Below, one piece after another: positions 1 to 8,101 of a DNA stretch of 64,000 bases. Both the position numbers and the translations under genes were made by a program. The notes under the pieces are model-generated. The model saw nothing but the letters and a program-made list of their open reading frames with translations. It had not been told where the DNA came from and made no database searches. The stretch is from a virus: the IMG/VR virus record IMGVR_UViG_3300022682_000042, positions 1 to 64,000 of that record; one strand, written 5' to 3'. Every line of letters starts with the position of its first letter. Within the stretch, counting starts at the first letter, position 1.

Positions 1-719
1 CCCACCCCCCTCCCGGCAGCTTTTTTCCTCTACTTTTAAGGGGGGGTGCCTATCAGGGTACAGGGTACTACCTCACACCGGCCAGCCCAGGCCCGGCTCT
101 ATCCATCCACCGGAGGCCACTGTACCCCGTACCCTAAACTAGATCAAGATGTACCCCGGCTCTCCTGAACCAGTACCCCAGGCTACCCAACCCCGTACCC
201 TGACCGGCTCACCCTGTACCCCATCGGTCGGAACGTCCCGACCCGGCAGGTCGATGGCCATCGGCCCGGCCCAACCCTGACCGGCCTCAGCCCTCCACCG
301 GCCGGGCCGGCTCGGCCTCGACCAGGCCATCACCCCGGCCCCGGCCCTGTTCTCCCTTGGCCTACCGGTGGCCAGCCGGTGGCCAGCCCCGGCCCGGCCT
401 CGCTCGCCGTCATCGGGCCGGTGGAGGGGCCGGCCTCGCGTTGGCCGGTCGGGTTGGCCGGTGGTTGGCGGTTTTCGGCCGGCCGGAGGATTACGGCCGG
501 GTCGGGGCGGAAGAGGGCCTTGTTCCCGAATACTATTTCTGCCATAATTGAAATCTGCCCGGCCCTATTCGGCCTTCGATAGCCTTACTTAAAGAGACCC
601 ATAACTGAGAGGCCCACATTCGAAACCTGCCCCGGCCTTACCCGGCCTTGTTCTGTAGGGTTAATGGAAGCCAATGAAACCTACCCGGCCTCACAATGTA
701 GTTTTGTGAGGGAAAAGAA
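1..719. other. Gene-free GC-rich region with GTACCC repeats
   Basis: No convincing gene lies here; the open frames on both strands are low-complexity and GC-driven. Positions about 55-235 hold some eight copies of GTACCC(C/T) or its complement, for example around 57, 124, 131, 151, 173, 192 and 216. Positions 240-480 are dominated by GGCC/CCGG runs. A hairpin CCTCACAA/TTGTGAGG lies near 690-711. Iteron-like repeats in a gene-free stretch could mark a replication origin, a packaging or partition site, or a regulatory region; nothing here decides between these. Confidence 0.5.
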
Positions 720-743
720 AAAGGCCCCGGTAGTGGGGCCTTT
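720..743 (-). terminator. Rho-independent terminator of the leftward small genes
   Basis: The stem AAAGGCCCC / GGGGCCTTT has a 6-base loop. Read on the minus strand it is followed by TTTTTCTTTT, so it fits an intrinsic terminator about 30 bases beyond the stop codon of the leftward gene ending at 773. Confidence 0.75.
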
Positions 744-772
744 GGGGGTGGGGTAAAAAATTTTAGGGTAGG

Positions 773-973
773 TTATTCAGTTTCGATCATTTTATAGGTA
801 GAGGTTAAGACCTGGAGAGCAATTTGGATAGCGAACCAGCGACCACAGCCTCTATTTTCCAGCTTACATGAGACGATATTAGGCTTTAATGTTTCCAGGC
901 GGTCAGGGTGGAAGGAATTGATATGACCGCAGTAGGGGCACTTGACTTTAACGGTTCCTTTGACATTTAGCAT
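773..973 (-). CDS. Small zinc-ribbon protein
   Basis: This 66-residue protein has CPYCGH near residue 12 and a second cysteine cluster (C-x6-C) near residues 36-43, which could form a zinc ribbon. It is probably co-transcribed with the leftward gene just upstream and is followed by a terminator at 720-743. The family is not recognised. A small zinc-binding regulator or accessory phage protein is plausible, but no function can be assigned from the sequence. Confidence 0.6.
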   Translation of the reverse strand: MLNVKGTVKVKCPYCGHINSFHPDRLETLKPNIVSCKLENRGCGRWFAIQIALQVLTSTYKMIETE

Positions 974-1021
974 AAGTATAACCTTTCTGCCGGTAAGTGG
1001 GCCACCGGCGGGGCCATTAGA

Positions 1022-1258
1022 TTAGTTATTGACCGGAGTCAACTTATCTCTGTCGTATTCTACCATTTTATCATTGCCAACATTAACCAGAGAGATGAGT
1101 ACCCGTTGGCAGGTTTTGCAGGTTATCTTGCCAACATTCTCTTGTCCGTGGGTCAACATATGTCCATCGGCAACATTCAACCCGCATAAGGTCTTTTCAT
1201 CCTGCCCGTATTTTCCATAATGTCGTTTATATTCGTAAGTCATTTCATCCTCCGTCAT
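1022..1258 (-). CDS. Small hypothetical protein with CxxC
   Basis: This 78-residue protein has a central cysteine, a CKTC motif near residue 47 and a charged N-terminus. It is transcribed leftward from a near-consensus promoter (TTGACA 1308-1313, TATAAT 1285-1290 on the minus strand, 17-bp spacer), divergent from the XRE regulator gene. The position suggests an early or lysogeny-type gene controlled at the shared operator. No family is recognised. Confidence 0.6.
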   Translation of the reverse strand: MTEDEMTYEYKRHYGKYGQDEKTLCGLNVADGHMLTHGQENVGKITCKTCQRVLISLVNVGNDKMVEYDRDKLTPVNN

Positions 1259-1284
1259 TTGCTTAAGCTCAATACTTAACTCTT

Positions 1285-1394
1285 ATTATAAGCCCAAACA
1301 GTTTATTTGTCAAGTATTTTCTTACCATCTAACCGTGTAATTTCCCCCAATTTACCTTAAAATACTTGACTTGAGCCAAAAGGTGTGCTATCCT
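1285..1394. promoter_or_regulatory. Divergent promoters with 12-bp inverted operator candidate
   Basis: The leftward promoter is TTGACA/TATAAT (1313-1285) and the rightward promoter is TTGACT 1366-1371 with TATCCT 1389-1394; both spacers are 17 bp. Each -35 overlaps one arm of an inverted repeat, GTCAAGTATTTT at 1309-1320 and AAAATACTTGAC at 1359-1370. The same 12-mer sits at other early promoters (38124, 44238, and one-mismatch inverse at 35159). The layout fits an autoregulated operator bound by the adjacent XRE protein; that binding is an inference. Confidence 0.75.
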
Positions 1395-1446
1395 GTCAAG
1401 GTAGAGTATTAACCAACTAACAAAATTAGTAAAGAGGGGACAACCA

Positions 1447-1746
1447 ATGGCAGACAACCCGGCCGATATGGCCCAGACATTGAAGGATAATAAGGAACTG
1501 TACCAGGAAGAGCAGGCCCGGTTGTGGCGAGAACTGGGGCCGGTGTTTTTTAAGGCCAGAGAGGAGGCCGGCCTGACTCAGAAGATATTGGCCAATAAAG
1601 TCGGGACCACCGATGTCACTATTCATAATATCGAAACAGGCCAGGGGTTAGGGGCCTGTTCGGTAGGGTTGTTGAGTAGAATCGCTGATGTTTTGATGAT
1701 GTTGGTAGAGATCAAACTCAAAGCGGTAGAGGAAAATGACCGGTAA
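1447..1746 (+). CDS. XRE-family helix-turn-helix transcriptional regulator
   Basis: In this 99-residue protein, residues about 35-85 form a Cro/cI-type helix-turn-helix: a REEAGLTQ helix, then VGTTDVTIHNIETGQG as turn and recognition helix, then LLSRIADVL. A charged N-terminal helix precedes it. It is expressed from the promoter at 1366-1394 and is probably a repressor or early-gene regulator acting on the 12-bp element shared by several early promoters. Its 3' end overlaps the next membrane-protein gene by 11 bases, so they form one operon. It has no cleavage or dimerisation domain typical of cI, so it may be more Cro-like. Confidence 0.8.
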   Translation: MADNPADMAQTLKDNKELYQEEQARLWRELGPVFFKAREEAGLTQKILANKVGTTDVTIHNIETGQGLGACSVGLLSRIADVLMMLVEIKLKAVEENDR

Positions 1747-2119
1747 GCAAAAACGGGCTGAGACCGGCTGGCCCTGGTATGGCAAGATTATTGTCTCAGT
1801 TCTGGTCTTTTTCGGGGTTCTACTTTTTGCCTTTTTGTTCGTTACCTCTATGAGCCAGAACCCGGACCCCAGGGGCCAATACTATCTGGATTACCAGAAT
1901 AAAGGGGTGACGTTGTTGGTAGATTGGGAGGCCGGGGCTACCTGTTGGATTGTGGCCGATGTTGGAGTGTCTTGTTTGCCGTTGAATGACCTTAATCGGC
2001 CCCGATTGTTTTTTATGGTGTATGGTATACCGGTTATGGCTACCCCTGGCGCTGATACTGTACCATATCCCTGGCAACAACAAGGTCAAAAACTGGTTAC
2101 CCCGGAAGGAGTAAGATAG
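1736..2119 (+). CDS. Single-pass membrane protein, unknown
   Basis: This 127-residue protein has a short cytoplasmic N-terminus, one strong transmembrane helix at about residues 15-40 and a mostly soluble remainder rich in aromatic residues. It overlaps the XRE gene upstream and ends just before the DUF2637-like gene, so it belongs to the same operon as the translocation module. Its role is unknown; it may assist the membrane complex encoded downstream. Confidence 0.6.
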   Translation: MTGKQKRAETGWPWYGKIIVSVLVFFGVLLFAFLFVTSMSQNPDPRGQYYLDYQNKGVTLLVDWEAGATCWIVADVGVSCLPLNDLNRPRLFFMVYGIPVMATPGADTVPYPWQQQGQKLVTPEGVR

Positions 2120-2854
2120 ATGAAACAAAAAACTACTGTCAATCTGGCAATCGAAACCACCACCTGGGCCGTGGTGACCGGGGCCGGTCTGGTCATCCTG
2201 GCCGCCGGTGTCCTGTCTTTCTCAGCCCTCAAAGATTTGTTCGGGATGATGGGTCTATTCCCCGACTGGCTGGCCTGGCTATTCCCCCTCCTGTTTGATC
2301 TGACCGAGGTCTCTTTTGCCCTGGCCGTCTGGAACAGCTACCTGCAAGGCCGAGAGGATAAATGGGCCTGGAAAATGGTGGTCATCTTCACGTTGGTCGG
2401 GGTTATAGCCAACGTGACCCACGCTGTGGCTGCCTACGGGTTTGGAAATATTTCCCGACAACAGGCAGCTTTGGCCGTGTTTTTGACAAGTCTTTTTCCG
2501 GTCTCGGTAGCTCTGGCCACCCACCTGCTCAAGCAAACTATTACGTTGGCCGTCGAGCGGTCGGGACGTCCCAACCATAAAGAGGTTGACTTATTGTCAG
2601 AATTACAAAAAGACCTCGACAAACTCCGCCAACAGGTCCAGACTTTACCGGCCTCAGTTTCGGCCCGGACCGGCCGAAAAGAAGCCCGAAAACAAAGGTT
2701 GTTAGCCTGGTTGGATGAGAACCCGGCTGCTACTAAAAATGCAGCCTATGAACATCTGGGGGTAGCCAAGTCTACCGGCCAGACGTACTTTGAAGAGTTG
2801 GAGGCCGATGGGCTACTGGTCAAGAATGGAAAAGGGTGGGAGGTGGCAGGATGA
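2120..2854 (+). CDS. DUF2637-like membrane protein with C-terminal winged helix
   Basis: This 244-residue protein has about four transmembrane helices in residues 15-150, then a charged linker and a C-terminal winged-helix-like segment (residues about 185-240: RLLAWLDENPAATKNAAYEH, then a KSTGQTYFEELEADGLL recognition region). Membrane proteins of the DUF2637 type accompany FtsK-like transfer ATPases in actinobacterial plasmids and ICEs, and an FtsK-like gene lies 270 bases downstream here. It probably anchors or regulates DNA transfer or partition at the membrane. The assignment rests on topology and context rather than on a signature motif. Confidence 0.55.
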   Translation: MKQKTTVNLAIETTTWAVVTGAGLVILAAGVLSFSALKDLFGMMGLFPDWLAWLFPLLFDLTEVSFALAVWNSYLQGREDKWAWKMVVIFTLVGVIANVTHAVAAYGFGNISRQQAALAVFLTSLFPVSVALATHLLKQTITLAVERSGRPNHKEVDLLSELQKDLDKLRQQVQTLPASVSARTGRKEARKQRLLAWLDENPAATKNAAYEHLGVAKSTGQTYFEELEADGLLVKNGKGWEVAG

Positions 2855-3099
2855 ACCAACTAACCTGTTCCACCCGTAGTCCCAAAGTCTTGGTAGTCAA
2901 AAGACAAAATAACCTGTTTCTGTTGGCCGACCTGTCAGCCCTGCTTGTCCTGTGGTATTGGTTAGTGACCTGGCTCGATCTGGCCTCGGCCCTGGTAGAC
3001 CTTGTATCGGCTACCTTGACCCTACTGACTTACCGGCTCGATGTCTGGCTTACTGTGGCCGGGGTAGTGGGCCGGGCTGTAGTTTGGGCCATTACCTGA
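2851..3099 (+). CDS. Small hydrophobic membrane protein
   Basis: This 82-residue protein is largely hydrophobic, with two membrane segments at about residues 25-80. Its ATG overlaps the stop codon of the preceding gene (ATGA), indicating translational coupling. It lies between the DUF2637-like gene and the FtsK-like ATPase gene and is probably part of the same membrane complex. No family is recognised. Confidence 0.55.
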   Translation: MNQLTCSTRSPKVLVVKRQNNLFLLADLSALLVLWYWLVTWLDLASALVDLVSATLTLLTYRLDVWLTVAGVVGRAVVWAIT

Positions 3100-3124
3100 T
3101 AAATTATTCCGAGGGGACCGGAAG

Positions 3125-4417
3125 ATGAGAACCGCCCAATTCTATGCCAACCAAATAGCCGGGGTCCTGCAAAAAACCGAGGCCCACGAACGCCGGGGCC
3201 TCCGTAAGCAGAAATTGCCCTACGGGGTCCCTTTCCAATGGGCCGGCCAACCGGTCAGAGGGCCTCAGTGTGCTACCTTCGCTCTTAAAGTCAGGGACCA
3301 GGACCTCAAGAATATTTTGGATTTGGGTCCCCGGTTGGCCCTGGCAACCGGCTCCCACGCCTGTCGGGTCTATCGGGACCATTCAGTTGTCCGGGTCGAA
3401 TTTACCCTCCCCAAAGGGGAATGGAAGGAAGTACCCCTAAATACCCTACCGGTCCGGCCCGGTAAAATGGCTGTAGGCCGGCAAGCATTAGGGGCTACTC
3501 AATGGCTTAATTGGGCCATTCCTCATAAGGCTGTTTTTGGGGCTACCCGGACCGGCAAGACCGTCTTTCTGTCTGACCTGATTATCTCGGCAGCTCTGGC
3601 CCATCAACCTGACGACTACAGATTCCTCATCCTCAATCCCAAGAATGACCCGGCCCTGCGACCTTTCCATAACCTGGCTCACCTGGCCGGCCCGATGGCT
3701 GTAGGATATGAGGATTGTGACCGGACTTTGAGGTATGCCCTGGCTGAAATGGAGGCCAGACGACTGGACCATACCCGGACCCATACCCGGTGGGTGGTGG
3801 TAGTCGATGAGGTGGCCCACCTGGTGACCAATGTCCCGGAAGTGTCCGGGATGTTGACCCAATTAGGCCAGTTGGCCGGGGGCCTTAATATGAACCTGGT
3901 AGTGGCCTCCCAAAGTGCCAACCCGTCTGTATTTGGGAAGTCAGGGACATTGGCCCGAACGAACCTGGGTAGCCGGTTTGTATTCCAACTCCCCAAAGAA
4001 CAAAGCTGGCTGGCCACCGGAGTCAAGGGAGTAGATACTCAGGAACTTGGGGGCCTGGGGGATGGGTTTGTAGTGGCCGATGACCGGGTGGCCCGGTTTC
4101 GGGCAGCCCTGCCTTCCCAGGCTGACTATGACAAATTGCCCAGGGTCGAGGTTATCGATCAACCCAGGGGCGAACAGGTGGCCCCCGACAGATTGGTTGA
4201 TAGGCCGGTCTCTGACTTGACCGTAACCAACCCGACCTATGAAGAGGACCAGTCCTGGGATGTCGAGGAGTTGGCCTTAAGAACTGTTTGGGCTATTATG
4301 AAGAAAGCCAGCGCCCACGCCGTCCGGCAGGAGTTTGGAGGGGGGCAAAAGCGGGCCGATACCATTAGTAAGTTAGCGGCCAAAATGAGGGAGTTGGCCG
4401 GGGAGATGAAGAAATGA
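3125..4417 (+). CDS. FtsK/SpoIIIE-like DNA translocase ATPase
   Basis: This 430-residue P-loop ATPase has Walker A GATRTGKT at about residue 140 and Walker B VVVVDEVAHL at about residue 225, followed by a sensor-like VASQSANPS and an arginine-rich region (TNLGSRFVFQL). The order and spacing match the FtsK/TraSA-type motor core without the long FtsK membrane domain. Membrane anchoring could come from the neighbouring DUF2637-like and small membrane proteins. Such ATPases move double-stranded DNA in conjugation or segregation; in this phage-like genome a plasmid-maintenance or transfer role is plausible. It overlaps the next gene by 4 bases. Confidence 0.8.
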   Translation: MRTAQFYANQIAGVLQKTEAHERRGLRKQKLPYGVPFQWAGQPVRGPQCATFALKVRDQDLKNILDLGPRLALATGSHACRVYRDHSVVRVEFTLPKGEWKEVPLNTLPVRPGKMAVGRQALGATQWLNWAIPHKAVFGATRTGKTVFLSDLIISAALAHQPDDYRFLILNPKNDPALRPFHNLAHLAGPMAVGYEDCDRTLRYALAEMEARRLDHTRTHTRWVVVVDEVAHLVTNVPEVSGMLTQLGQLAGGLNMNLVVASQSANPSVFGKSGTLARTNLGSRFVFQLPKEQSWLATGVKGVDTQELGGLGDGFVVADDRVARFRAALPSQADYDKLPRVEVIDQPRGEQVAPDRLVDRPVSDLTVTNPTYEEDQSWDVEELALRTVWAIMKKASAHAVRQEFGGGQKRADTISKLAAKMRELAGEMKK

Positions 4418-4782
4418 AAAGATTTTTAACCTTTGCCGGCCTGAGCTTTGGCCTCATAACCGGGGGCTGGCTGGCCTATAGTTTCACCTACTCTGAGAGT
4501 GTCCGGCTGGTGGTCTCGGTCCTGGGGGCTATTCTCTTAACGGCCACCCTGTTACTAACTACTGCCTGGATTGTGGCCTCAAGTATGTCGAGGGCCTACG
4601 GCAACCGGCGAGACCAGTATCAATTCCGATACGATCAACGGCCTCAATTTTCGGGGCAGCAACAGTATTATCCTGGCCTGTCACCGGGCCAGGACTTTTA
4701 TCAGGCCGGCCAATCTTACCAACAACCGGCCGTTATCGAGTGGGATGACCGGGGTGGGCAGACTGAGGAGGTGGTGGGATAA
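4414..4782 (+). CDS. Membrane protein with Gln/Tyr-rich tail
   Basis: This 122-residue protein has two transmembrane helices (about residues 5-25 and 30-55) followed by a polar tail rich in Q, Y, R and P (repeated QYQ, QQYYPG, SPGQ). Its ATGA overlap with the FtsK-like gene shows coupling. Low-complexity QY-rich tails often mediate assembly, but no family is recognised. Confidence 0.6.
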   Translation: MKRFLTFAGLSFGLITGGWLAYSFTYSESVRLVVSVLGAILLTATLLLTTAWIVASSMSRAYGNRRDQYQFRYDQRPQFSGQQQYYPGLSPGQDFYQAGQSYQQPAVIEWDDRGGQTEEVVG

Positions 4783-5219
4783 TGGACAAACTGATAGCCT
4801 TCCTGATAACGGCCGGCCTGTGTCTCATTGTCGGCTTGGGACTGGTTTATCTGGTATCTAACAGCGAAGCCAACCGGCTTAACGCCCAGGCCGGAGTAGA
4901 ACGGGCCAGGGGTGAGGCCGAAGCGATGATACTACGGGCGCAAGGCCAAAACAGCCTGGACCGGGCGCAAGCCTATACTATGACGCTCAATAGTGGCCTG
5001 CCGTGGGGTGTTTTGGGGGTGTTAGGGGTGTTGGGCCTGGCTATCGTGGCCCTGTCCTTTGCGGTTATCGGCAGAAGCCAACAAAACCAACCAAGGGTGA
5101 TAGAACGAATCGTGGTTGAACGATTGCCGGAACCAAAACACCGGATGTTACCTCAAGATAATCACTGGCAATTGCCAACTCAGGTAGATTACCCAATTGA
5201 ATGGATAGAGAGGGGGTAG
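4782..5219 (+). CDS. Membrane protein with central coiled segment
   Basis: This 145-residue protein has an N-terminal membrane helix (residues 4-26), an alanine/arginine-rich helical stretch (NAQAGVERARGEAEAMILRA) resembling prohibitin/stomatin-type helices, and a second membrane helix at about 75-98. It is the last gene of the FtsK-like membrane operon; transcription appears to restart at 5240 for the head genes. The function is unknown. Confidence 0.6.
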   Translation: MDKLIAFLITAGLCLIVGLGLVYLVSNSEANRLNAQAGVERARGEAEAMILRAQGQNSLDRAQAYTMTLNSGLPWGVLGVLGVLGLAIVALSFAVIGRSQQNQPRVIERIVVERLPEPKHRMLPQDNHWQLPTQVDYPIEWIERG

Positions 5220-5239
5220 AAAAATACAATAGACTGTGG

Positions 5240-5304
5240 TACAATGAGGTAGAATTGGTTGAATGTGACGGACGGGACACCGAGTCAAGGTGTCCTGTTT
5301 TTTT
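5240..5304 (+). promoter_or_regulatory. Late leader: promoter, 16-bp motif, terminator-like hairpin
   Basis: An extended -10 (TGG TACAAT, 5240-5245) is followed by the motif ATTGGTTGAATGTGAC (5254-5269). Next comes the hairpin GGACACC/GGTGTCC (5275-5281 with 5289-5295) and a seven-T run (5298-5304). The ribosome binding site AGGAG and the ATG at 5315 follow at once. The same 16-mer recurs at 38416-38431 and, with one mismatch, at 62023-62038. The promoter call is moderate because no good -35 is present. Confidence 0.65.
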
Positions 5305-5314
5305 AGGAGATACT

Positions 5315-6484
5315 ATGGCCTCACCAACTATGAGAGATGTCCATGTCCCTACAACCGGGGACGATGACGATATGAAAAAAAAGTCTTATCAACCCCCGGA
5401 AGCAGCCCGAAATAATGCCCGGAAAGTTTTACGTTGGCGGGAAGAGTATCCCAATGAAATCAAGGGAATGACCAGGGTTGGTTGGACCAGGGCCAGCCAG
5501 TTGGCCTCCGGTAAGCCGGTCAGCCTGGATACCGTCAAACGGATGGCCCAATTTAATCGACACCGGCAAAATGCTAAAGTAGCCCCGGAATACAAAGACC
5601 GGCCCTGGCGGGATGCCGGCTATGTGGCCTGGCTTGGATGGGGTGGCACAAGTGGGATAGATTGGGCCAGACGAATAGCTCAGAGGGAGGCAAATAAGAT
5701 TATGGATAAAATATTCAAGGTCAACGGAGATGAAGTCAAACTGACCGACCTGGTATCGGCCTGGCTGACCAAAGCAGAAAAATTTACCTCTGTCCCCTGG
5801 TCTGACCCTCAAAGCGATCTGTCTGCCTCAGACTATGCCAAGGTTAGCCTGATCGATCTTAACGAACCGGGGGCCGATAAGGTCAAGAGTAAGATCAAAC
5901 TACCAATACGTTCCCGGCCCGGCGGCCCGATCAATGTCAATGCTCTACGTGCAGTAGCCTCGGTATTGGCCGGGGGGCGGGGTGGAGTCGATGCCCCGGA
6001 TGAGGCCAAACAGAAAGCGGCTCGAATTACGGTCAGGCTTCTCAGGCAGGCCGGGGTAGAGGTCTCATCGGAACCATTGCTCAGGTTGGCCGGGGAAACT
6101 AAAAAGGAACTTGAGGTTGAAATTATTCATAAGGCCGATGAAAAACAGGTGGCCTACGGGGTTATTCTCCGGCCCAATATCCCTGACGGTGACGGGGACC
6201 TGTACGATGAAGAGGCCGTTCAGGAAGCAGCCTGGAAATACATGGCCAATACCGGGGGAACGGCCGACTGGCTCCATCAAGAGGAGTTGGGTAAAGAACA
6301 GGCTGTGATGGTCGAGAGTTTCATTGCCCCCACTGATTTTGACTGGGGTGGTTTCCAGGTCAAAATCGGTGATTGGGTTGGGGGGATGTGGGTCAGAGAC
6401 AAGAAAATGTGGGGGGCTGTCAAGAAAGGTGAGATTTCGGCCTTTTCGATTCGGGGGATGGGTAGGCGAAGGCCGGTAACATAA
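5315..6484 (+). CDS. Head maturation protease, XkdF-like
   Basis: The start at 5315 is chosen because AGGAG sits 6 bases upstream, after the leader hairpin. The protein has 389 residues. Residues about 270-385 resemble the phage serine protease XkdF domain: QVAYGVILRPNIPDGDGDLY, then an alanine-rich helix, and a final ISAFSIRGMGRR. The N-terminal two thirds contain a KSKIKLPIR region of the type found in DUF6582/XkdF fusions. Its first residues, MASPTMRDVHV, closely match the major capsid protein start (MASPTRRDVHV). The protein ends just before the CRISPR-tnpB island, and the typical end of such proteins appears at the start of the scaffold gene across that island. Confidence 0.7.
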   Translation: MASPTMRDVHVPTTGDDDDMKKKSYQPPEAARNNARKVLRWREEYPNEIKGMTRVGWTRASQLASGKPVSLDTVKRMAQFNRHRQNAKVAPEYKDRPWRDAGYVAWLGWGGTSGIDWARRIAQREANKIMDKIFKVNGDEVKLTDLVSAWLTKAEKFTSVPWSDPQSDLSASDYAKVSLIDLNEPGADKVKSKIKLPIRSRPGGPINVNALRAVASVLAGGRGGVDAPDEAKQKAARITVRLLRQAGVEVSSEPLLRLAGETKKELEVEIIHKADEKQVAYGVILRPNIPDGDGDLYDEEAVQEAAWKYMANTGGTADWLHQEELGKEQAVMVESFIAPTDFDWGGFQVKIGDWVGGMWVRDKKMWGAVKKGEISAFSIRGMGRRRPVT

Positions 6485-6487
6485 CCC

Positions 6488-6627
6488 CCCCTACCCTACG
6501 CACGTGTAGGGAAATCGCAGGCATATTCGGTTTGTTCCCCTGCTCCACGCCCGTGTGGGGAAACCACTCAAAAACTGACTACCACAAAATACTATACTCC
6601 CCTGCTCCACGCCCGTGTGGGGAAACC
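6488..6627 (-). CRISPR. Mini CRISPR-like array 1 (3 repeats)
   Basis: Three 29-bp units lie at 6488-6516 (degenerate), 6537-6565 and 6599-6627, separated by a 20-bp gap and a 33-bp spacer. The two full units are identical and each forms a short CCAC/GTGG stem-loop. The 29/32-33 geometry and the sequence resemble type I-E repeats. The minus-strand repeat starts GGTTTCCCCACACGGGCG and matches the array at 8238 at roughly 22 of 29 positions when that array is read on the plus strand. The degenerate unit is the one farthest from tnpB. No cas gene is present in the window. The array begins 19 bases after the tnpB stop codon. Confidence 0.7.
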
Positions 6628-6645
6628 CCTTAAATGGCCTAAGTA

Positions 6646-7965
6646 TTAGAGCGTAGATTCACCGTCAACGTTTGACCCTATGGCCTGCGTTACCGACGGT
6701 TCTTTTAAGTCCGACCCAGGTAGTACCGGACTATAATTTAATTGTTTAAGAGCCTCATTCTTGATATTTACTGCTGCGTTACCGTCTCTATGGTGGTTTA
6801 TACCACATTCAGGACAAGTCCATTCACGAATAGCCAGAGTCAAATTAGCATTGATATAGCCACAATTCGAGCAAGTTTTGCTTGATGGAAACCATCTACT
6901 AATAGGAATGATAATGCCACCATTCCACCCTGTTTTATATTCAAGTTGCCGGCGTTTTTCGTAAAGGGCAGCGTCGCTAATTGCCTGAGCCAGTCGATGA
7001 TTTTTCACCATTCCTCTCAGATTCAAATCTTCAATCCCGATAATTTCATAGCTACTGGCTATATCTGTAGTCAACTTATGAGAAGCGTCTTGCCTGATGT
7101 TAGCTATTCTGGCGTGAAGTTTTGTAATTTGTCTCTCTGTTTGCTTTATTTTGTTAGAGACAATCCAGTTTTTTGCACCTTTTTTGACCGTGCCATTCTC
7201 ATTGAAGTTTTCTGGGTTATTAGCCCGGCGCTGTCTATCAAGCTTTCTTTGCAATCGTCTTAATTTAGCCTGAGCTTCTTTCAGTGCCTTTGGATTTTCA
7301 TAAAACACACCATCACTGGTAACAGCCAGGTATTTAATACCAAGATCAACCCCAACGGCATCATCTAATTGTGGCTGATTGTGAATTGTCTCAACCTGTA
7401 CTGATAACCACCAATCTCCATGTCGATAGCTAATTCTTGCTCCTAATATTTTACCATCAAATCTTAGCTCTTCGGTCATATTGACCCAACCAACTCGGCC
7501 TTTATCGAATTGTACGTTATAGTCATCAAACTTTAGGGCCGTATTTGCTAAATAAAAAGCGGGGATTGACTTTTGTTTAGACTTGAAACGGGGCCAACCA
7601 TTGGGTTTACCGTCTTTGCGGGGTTTGTCGGCTTTAGGTAGTAATCCGTTTTTGCGTTTATGAAAGAAATTTCTAAAAGCAGATTGAAGGTCATCAAAAG
7701 CACCTTGACTTGCCCATGTTGTAACGTCATTAATCCAATTTGGTTTGACTTGATTAAATCGTTTCTTGAGCCATCGCCCGTTGACTGGAATAGTATCACC
7801 AATCCCGGCTTGCTTAACTTGCCAATTGTAATCAGAAAAAAAGTTCCACTCGGCAAGTCCCCAGTTAAAGGTATATCTTGCTATCCCCGCGGCTTGCCAA
7901 AAATATTGTTCTTGGTCAGGAGTTGGATTCAGTTTTATCCTGTGGGCCTTCGTTACTGTTTTCAA
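6646..7965 (-). CDS. tnpB: TnpB RNA-guided nuclease (IS200/IS605 family)
   Basis: This 439-residue protein is full length for TnpB. It has an N-terminal helix-turn-helix/OrfB domain (KAHRIKLNPTPDQEQYFWQA) and an OrfB_IS605 core. The RuvC-like catalytic set is D in GVDLGIK (about residue 205), E in GIEDLNLRGM (about 320) and D in HHRDGNAAVNIK. A CSNCGY ... CPECG zinc finger lies between the last two. All three acidic residues and four cysteines are intact, so it should be an active RNA-guided DNase. There is no tnpA nearby, so it is non-autonomous or domesticated. The first 50 bases overlap the upstream RHH gene. Base composition is clearly AT-richer than the phage backbone. The guide-RNA region expected at the 3' end would run into array 1. 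Confidence 0.93.
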   Translation of the reverse strand: MKTVTKAHRIKLNPTPDQEQYFWQAAGIARYTFNWGLAEWNFFSDYNWQVKQAGIGDTIPVNGRWLKKRFNQVKPNWINDVTTWASQGAFDDLQSAFRNFFHKRKNGLLPKADKPRKDGKPNGWPRFKSKQKSIPAFYLANTALKFDDYNVQFDKGRVGWVNMTEELRFDGKILGARISYRHGDWWLSVQVETIHNQPQLDDAVGVDLGIKYLAVTSDGVFYENPKALKEAQAKLRRLQRKLDRQRRANNPENFNENGTVKKGAKNWIVSNKIKQTERQITKLHARIANIRQDASHKLTTDIASSYEIIGIEDLNLRGMVKNHRLAQAISDAALYEKRRQLEYKTGWNGGIIIPISRWFPSSKTCSNCGYINANLTLAIREWTCPECGINHHRDGNAAVNIKNEALKQLNYSPVLPGSDLKEPSVTQAIGSNVDGESTL

Positions 7966-8101
7966 TTTCTATCCTCTGCTTATCTAAATACTGACGAACT
8001 GCCCGACGTACGCTCTCGGCAAGTGGTATGCCATCCCTATCTTTTAGCTTTTTCAAGGCACGATATAGATTATTATCAAGCCTCATTTGACGTTGTTTCA
8101 T
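7916..8101 (-). CDS. Ribbon-helix-helix (CopG-like) regulator
   Basis: From ATG 8101 the protein has 61 residues. It shows a CopG/Arc-type ribbon-helix-helix: strand RQMRLDNNLY, helix RALKKLKDRDG, turn IPLAES and helix VRRAVRQYLDKQ, then an acidic tail. The gene ends inside tnpB (50-bp overlap), so the two are one transcription unit. A perfect 20-bp palindrome lies immediately upstream of the ATG and overlaps the -10, implying autorepression of the RHH-tnpB unit. An upstream in-frame TTG at 8119 is less likely because the -10 lies there and the mRNA would start near the ATG. Confidence 0.8.
   Translation of the reverse strand: MKQRQMRLDNNLYRALKKLKDRDGIPLAESVRRAVRQYLDKQRIEIENSNEGPQDKTESNS

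Noticed and set aside
139-582. Several open frames in the GC-rich left end
   Set aside because: Low-complexity proteins rich in G, P, R and A on both strands, no ribosome binding site, typical of GC-rich noncoding DNA.
6646-7965. tnpB considered as a type V Cas12 effector for the flanking arrays
   Set aside because: The protein is standard TnpB length with a typical IS605 domain order and the repeats resemble type I-E; the link to the arrays is kept only as a hypothesis.
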